Source: Chalciporus piperatus (Eukaryota > Basidiomycota > Agaricomycetes > Boletales > Boletaceae). From it: 18,101 bases of DNA. The stretch spans positions 1-18,101 of the forward strand of contig JBBPTG010000381.1 in NCBI GenBank assembly GCA_038093975.1, in the 5' to 3' direction. Under the pieces are notes generated by a model. It had not been told where the DNA came from, did no database searches, and saw nothing but the letters and a program-made list of their open reading frames with translations. The translations under genes and the position numbers were made by a program. Numbering within the stretch: position 1 is the first letter of the stretch; the number at the start of each line of letters is the position of its first letter. Of this stretch, positions 16,797-18,101 are shown piece by piece.

Positions 16797-18101
16797 TCAG
16801 CGGCGAGTTTTGCGTCTGACAGAAGATGGGGATCTTGAGGAAGAAGGAAAGGCGGATGGATGAGCTTTCTTATAGTTTTCAAGAACATCCTTGGCGTGGG
16901 TAAGGTCTGTCTCTTTGAGCCAGCGATCTTCGTCAGCAGTATATCCTTTCCAGCGAACCAGGTACGAGTGGCGTCCGGAGAAACTTCGGTGTCGGAGAAT
17001 CTTTTCGATCTCATACTCTTCTTCGCCTTCTATCAGGTCAGGTGGTGGAGCCGGGAAGTTCGGTCCGTGTACGGGGTTTTCGCGATAGGGCGATAACAGA
17101 GAAGCATGAAACACGGGGTGGATTTTCCACGTTTGTGGGAGGCGGAGTTTATAAGATAGCGGGGATAAGACCTGCGTGATGGTAAAGGGTCCTTCTCGTT
17201 TCGGGGCGAACTTTGGGGAAGTGAGGGATCGTTTGAGGTTTCTTGCTTCTAGCCAGACTTTGTCTCCTTTGGCAAATGGTTTGAACTTCTGTCGAGTTCG
17301 TGCGGACATCACTTGTCTAGCAAGCTCGTGTGAGGCGAGTGCTTCGTCCCTGGCAGCAGTGAGGGAGTGAAGGCGAAGTTCGACAGCGGGTAGAGCGGAG
17401 TCAGCAATTACCGAAGGAAGAGGACGGGGTTCATATCCCATCATGAGATAGAACGGGGATTTGCCGGTGACAGAGTGGGGTCGATGATTGTGTGCAAATT
17501 CGGCGTGGGAGATAGAATCAGCCCAGGATATGGGGTTATCTCCACAATAGATTCGGAGATAGGTTTCTACTTCCTGGTTGACACGTTCAGTTTCCCCATC
17601 GGATTGGGGATGGTAGGCGGTGGAGAGGGAAAGGTCGTATCCAAGGATTCGTCCTAGTTCACGAGCGAACTCGGATGCGAATTGTGGTCCACGGTCGCTG
17701 ATGATTTTGTCGTAAAGACCGAATCTCAGGTAGACTTTGTGGAAAAAGAGGGAGGCGATCCCTTCGGCGGTGACAGTTTTCTTAGTAGGGCAGAGAATTA
17801 CCCCCTTTGTAAGCCCGTGGTCGACCACGACCAATAGAGAATCGAAGCCATTGGAAATGGGCAGGTCGGTGATTAGGTCACAGGACACTTGTTGGAATGG
17901 TTTGGAGCTCTTTGACGGTATGGGCATCAAGGGTGGAGTGGTTGGATGCGTGTTTGCTTTGTTCTGCTGGCAGGTTGCGCATCCCTCGACATATTTGCGC
18001 ACAAACTGTGCAAGACCAGGCCACCAGAATTCAGCAGCAACCAGCTGTCTAGTTTTGAGATAACCCGGGTGGCCGGCGGTGGGGTGATCATGGCAGCGTT
18101 G
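16797..18101 (-). CDS. Ty3/gypsy chromovirus Pol, C-terminal part (integrase and chromodomain), 5' partial
   Basis: The minus-strand frame is open from 18101 to the TGA at 16797 (434 codons in the window). It opens in the integrase zinc-binding domain (CHDHPTAGH, then CATCQQ). The core has Asp in SCDLITDLP, Asp in ISDRGPQF and Glu in DGETE, the last two 35 residues apart (DD35E), followed by ERVNQEVETYLR. The GPF/Y-like region (REGPFTITQVLSPLSYKLRLP, IHPVFHASLL) leads into a chromodomain (EEYEIEKILRHR, YLVRWKGYTADEDRW). It is a different chromovirus lineage from the first element: the two share motifs but differ through most positions and in LTR sequence. No stops or frameshifts are seen. Reverse transcriptase, protease and Gag would lie beyond 18101. 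Confidence 0.96.
   Translation of the reverse strand, partial: QRCHDHPTAGHPGYLKTRQLVAAEFWWPGLAQFVRKYVEGCATCQQNKANTHPTTPPLMPIPSKSSKPFQQVSCDLITDLPISNGFDSLLVVVDHGLTKGVILCPTKKTVTAEGIASLFFHKVYLRFGLYDKIISDRGPQFASEFARELGRILGYDLSLSTAYHPQSDGETERVNQEVETYLRIYCGDNPISWADSISHAEFAHNHRPHSVTGKSPFYLMMGYEPRPLPSVIADSALPAVELRLHSLTAARDEALASHELARQVMSARTRQKFKPFAKGDKVWLEARNLKRSLTSPKFAPKREGPFTITQVLSPLSYKLRLPQTWKIHPVFHASLLSPYRENPVHGPNFPAPPPDLIEGEEEYEIEKILRHRSFSGRHSYLVRWKGYTADEDRWLKETDLTHAKDVLENYKKAHPSAFPSSSRSPSSVRRKTRR

Noticed and set aside
16793..17014. Upstream extension of the zinc-knuckle ORF inside the end of pol
   Set aside because: This part overlaps the chromodomain in another frame and shows no features; the ATG at 16792 beside the pol stop is a better start.

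Overview
The window looks like a transposon-rich segment of a filamentous basidiomycete genome. Four genes can be spliced with short GT-AG introns of about 46-68 bp. There are two Ty3/gypsy chromoviruses with C-terminal chromodomains, a Plavaka-type (CACTA superfamily) transposase typical of Agaricomycetes, and a two-copy family of unnamed proteins that from memory resembles proteins abundant in Rhizoctonia-like fungi. The organism call is inference; no ribosomal or housekeeping gene is present.

Layout. 1-2289: 3' part of a + strand Ty3/gypsy element (RNase H end, integrase, chromodomain, 3' LTR). 2290-3305: gene-free, degenerate GAC/GATG-rich repeats. 3306-3920: solo LTR, copy A (minus orientation). 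3921-7616: a minus-strand gene ('gene 1') broken twice, at its 3' end by LTR copy A and in its second exon by a 2.08-kb TA-flanked DNA element (5266-7340). That element has no transposase and is filled with two different tandem arrays. 7617-7765: a short divergent promoter with a perfect 12-bp inverted repeat. 7766-8356: a four-exon + strand gene for an unrecognised 148-aa protein. 8383-12230: minus-strand Plavaka transposase gene, split in its first exon by solo LTR copy B (11446-12060, TSD GCTAC). 12231-13407: mostly unassigned, with a TTGGCA-rich patch and coding-like segments. 13408-15109: 'gene 2', a six-exon minus-strand paralogue of gene 1 whose 5' end is cut off by the second Ty3/gypsy element. 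15110-18101: that element on the minus strand (3' LTR, an extra zinc-knuckle ORF after pol, then chromodomain and integrase running off the window).

The locus records nested insertions. Removing the TA element with one TA, or solo LTR B with one GCTAC, restores an uninterrupted reading frame in the host gene, which fixes both boundaries and target duplications. Two solo LTRs of one family lie inverted about 7.5 kb apart. Each carries an array of TGAGTCA (Gcn4/AP-1-type) sites, five of them spaced exactly 10 bp apart. The most notable signals are this LTR site array, the array of invariant 29-nt hairpins inside the TA element, the zinc-knuckle ORF placed 3' of pol, and the recurring gene 1/gene 2 family next to a transposase and a small divergent gene.
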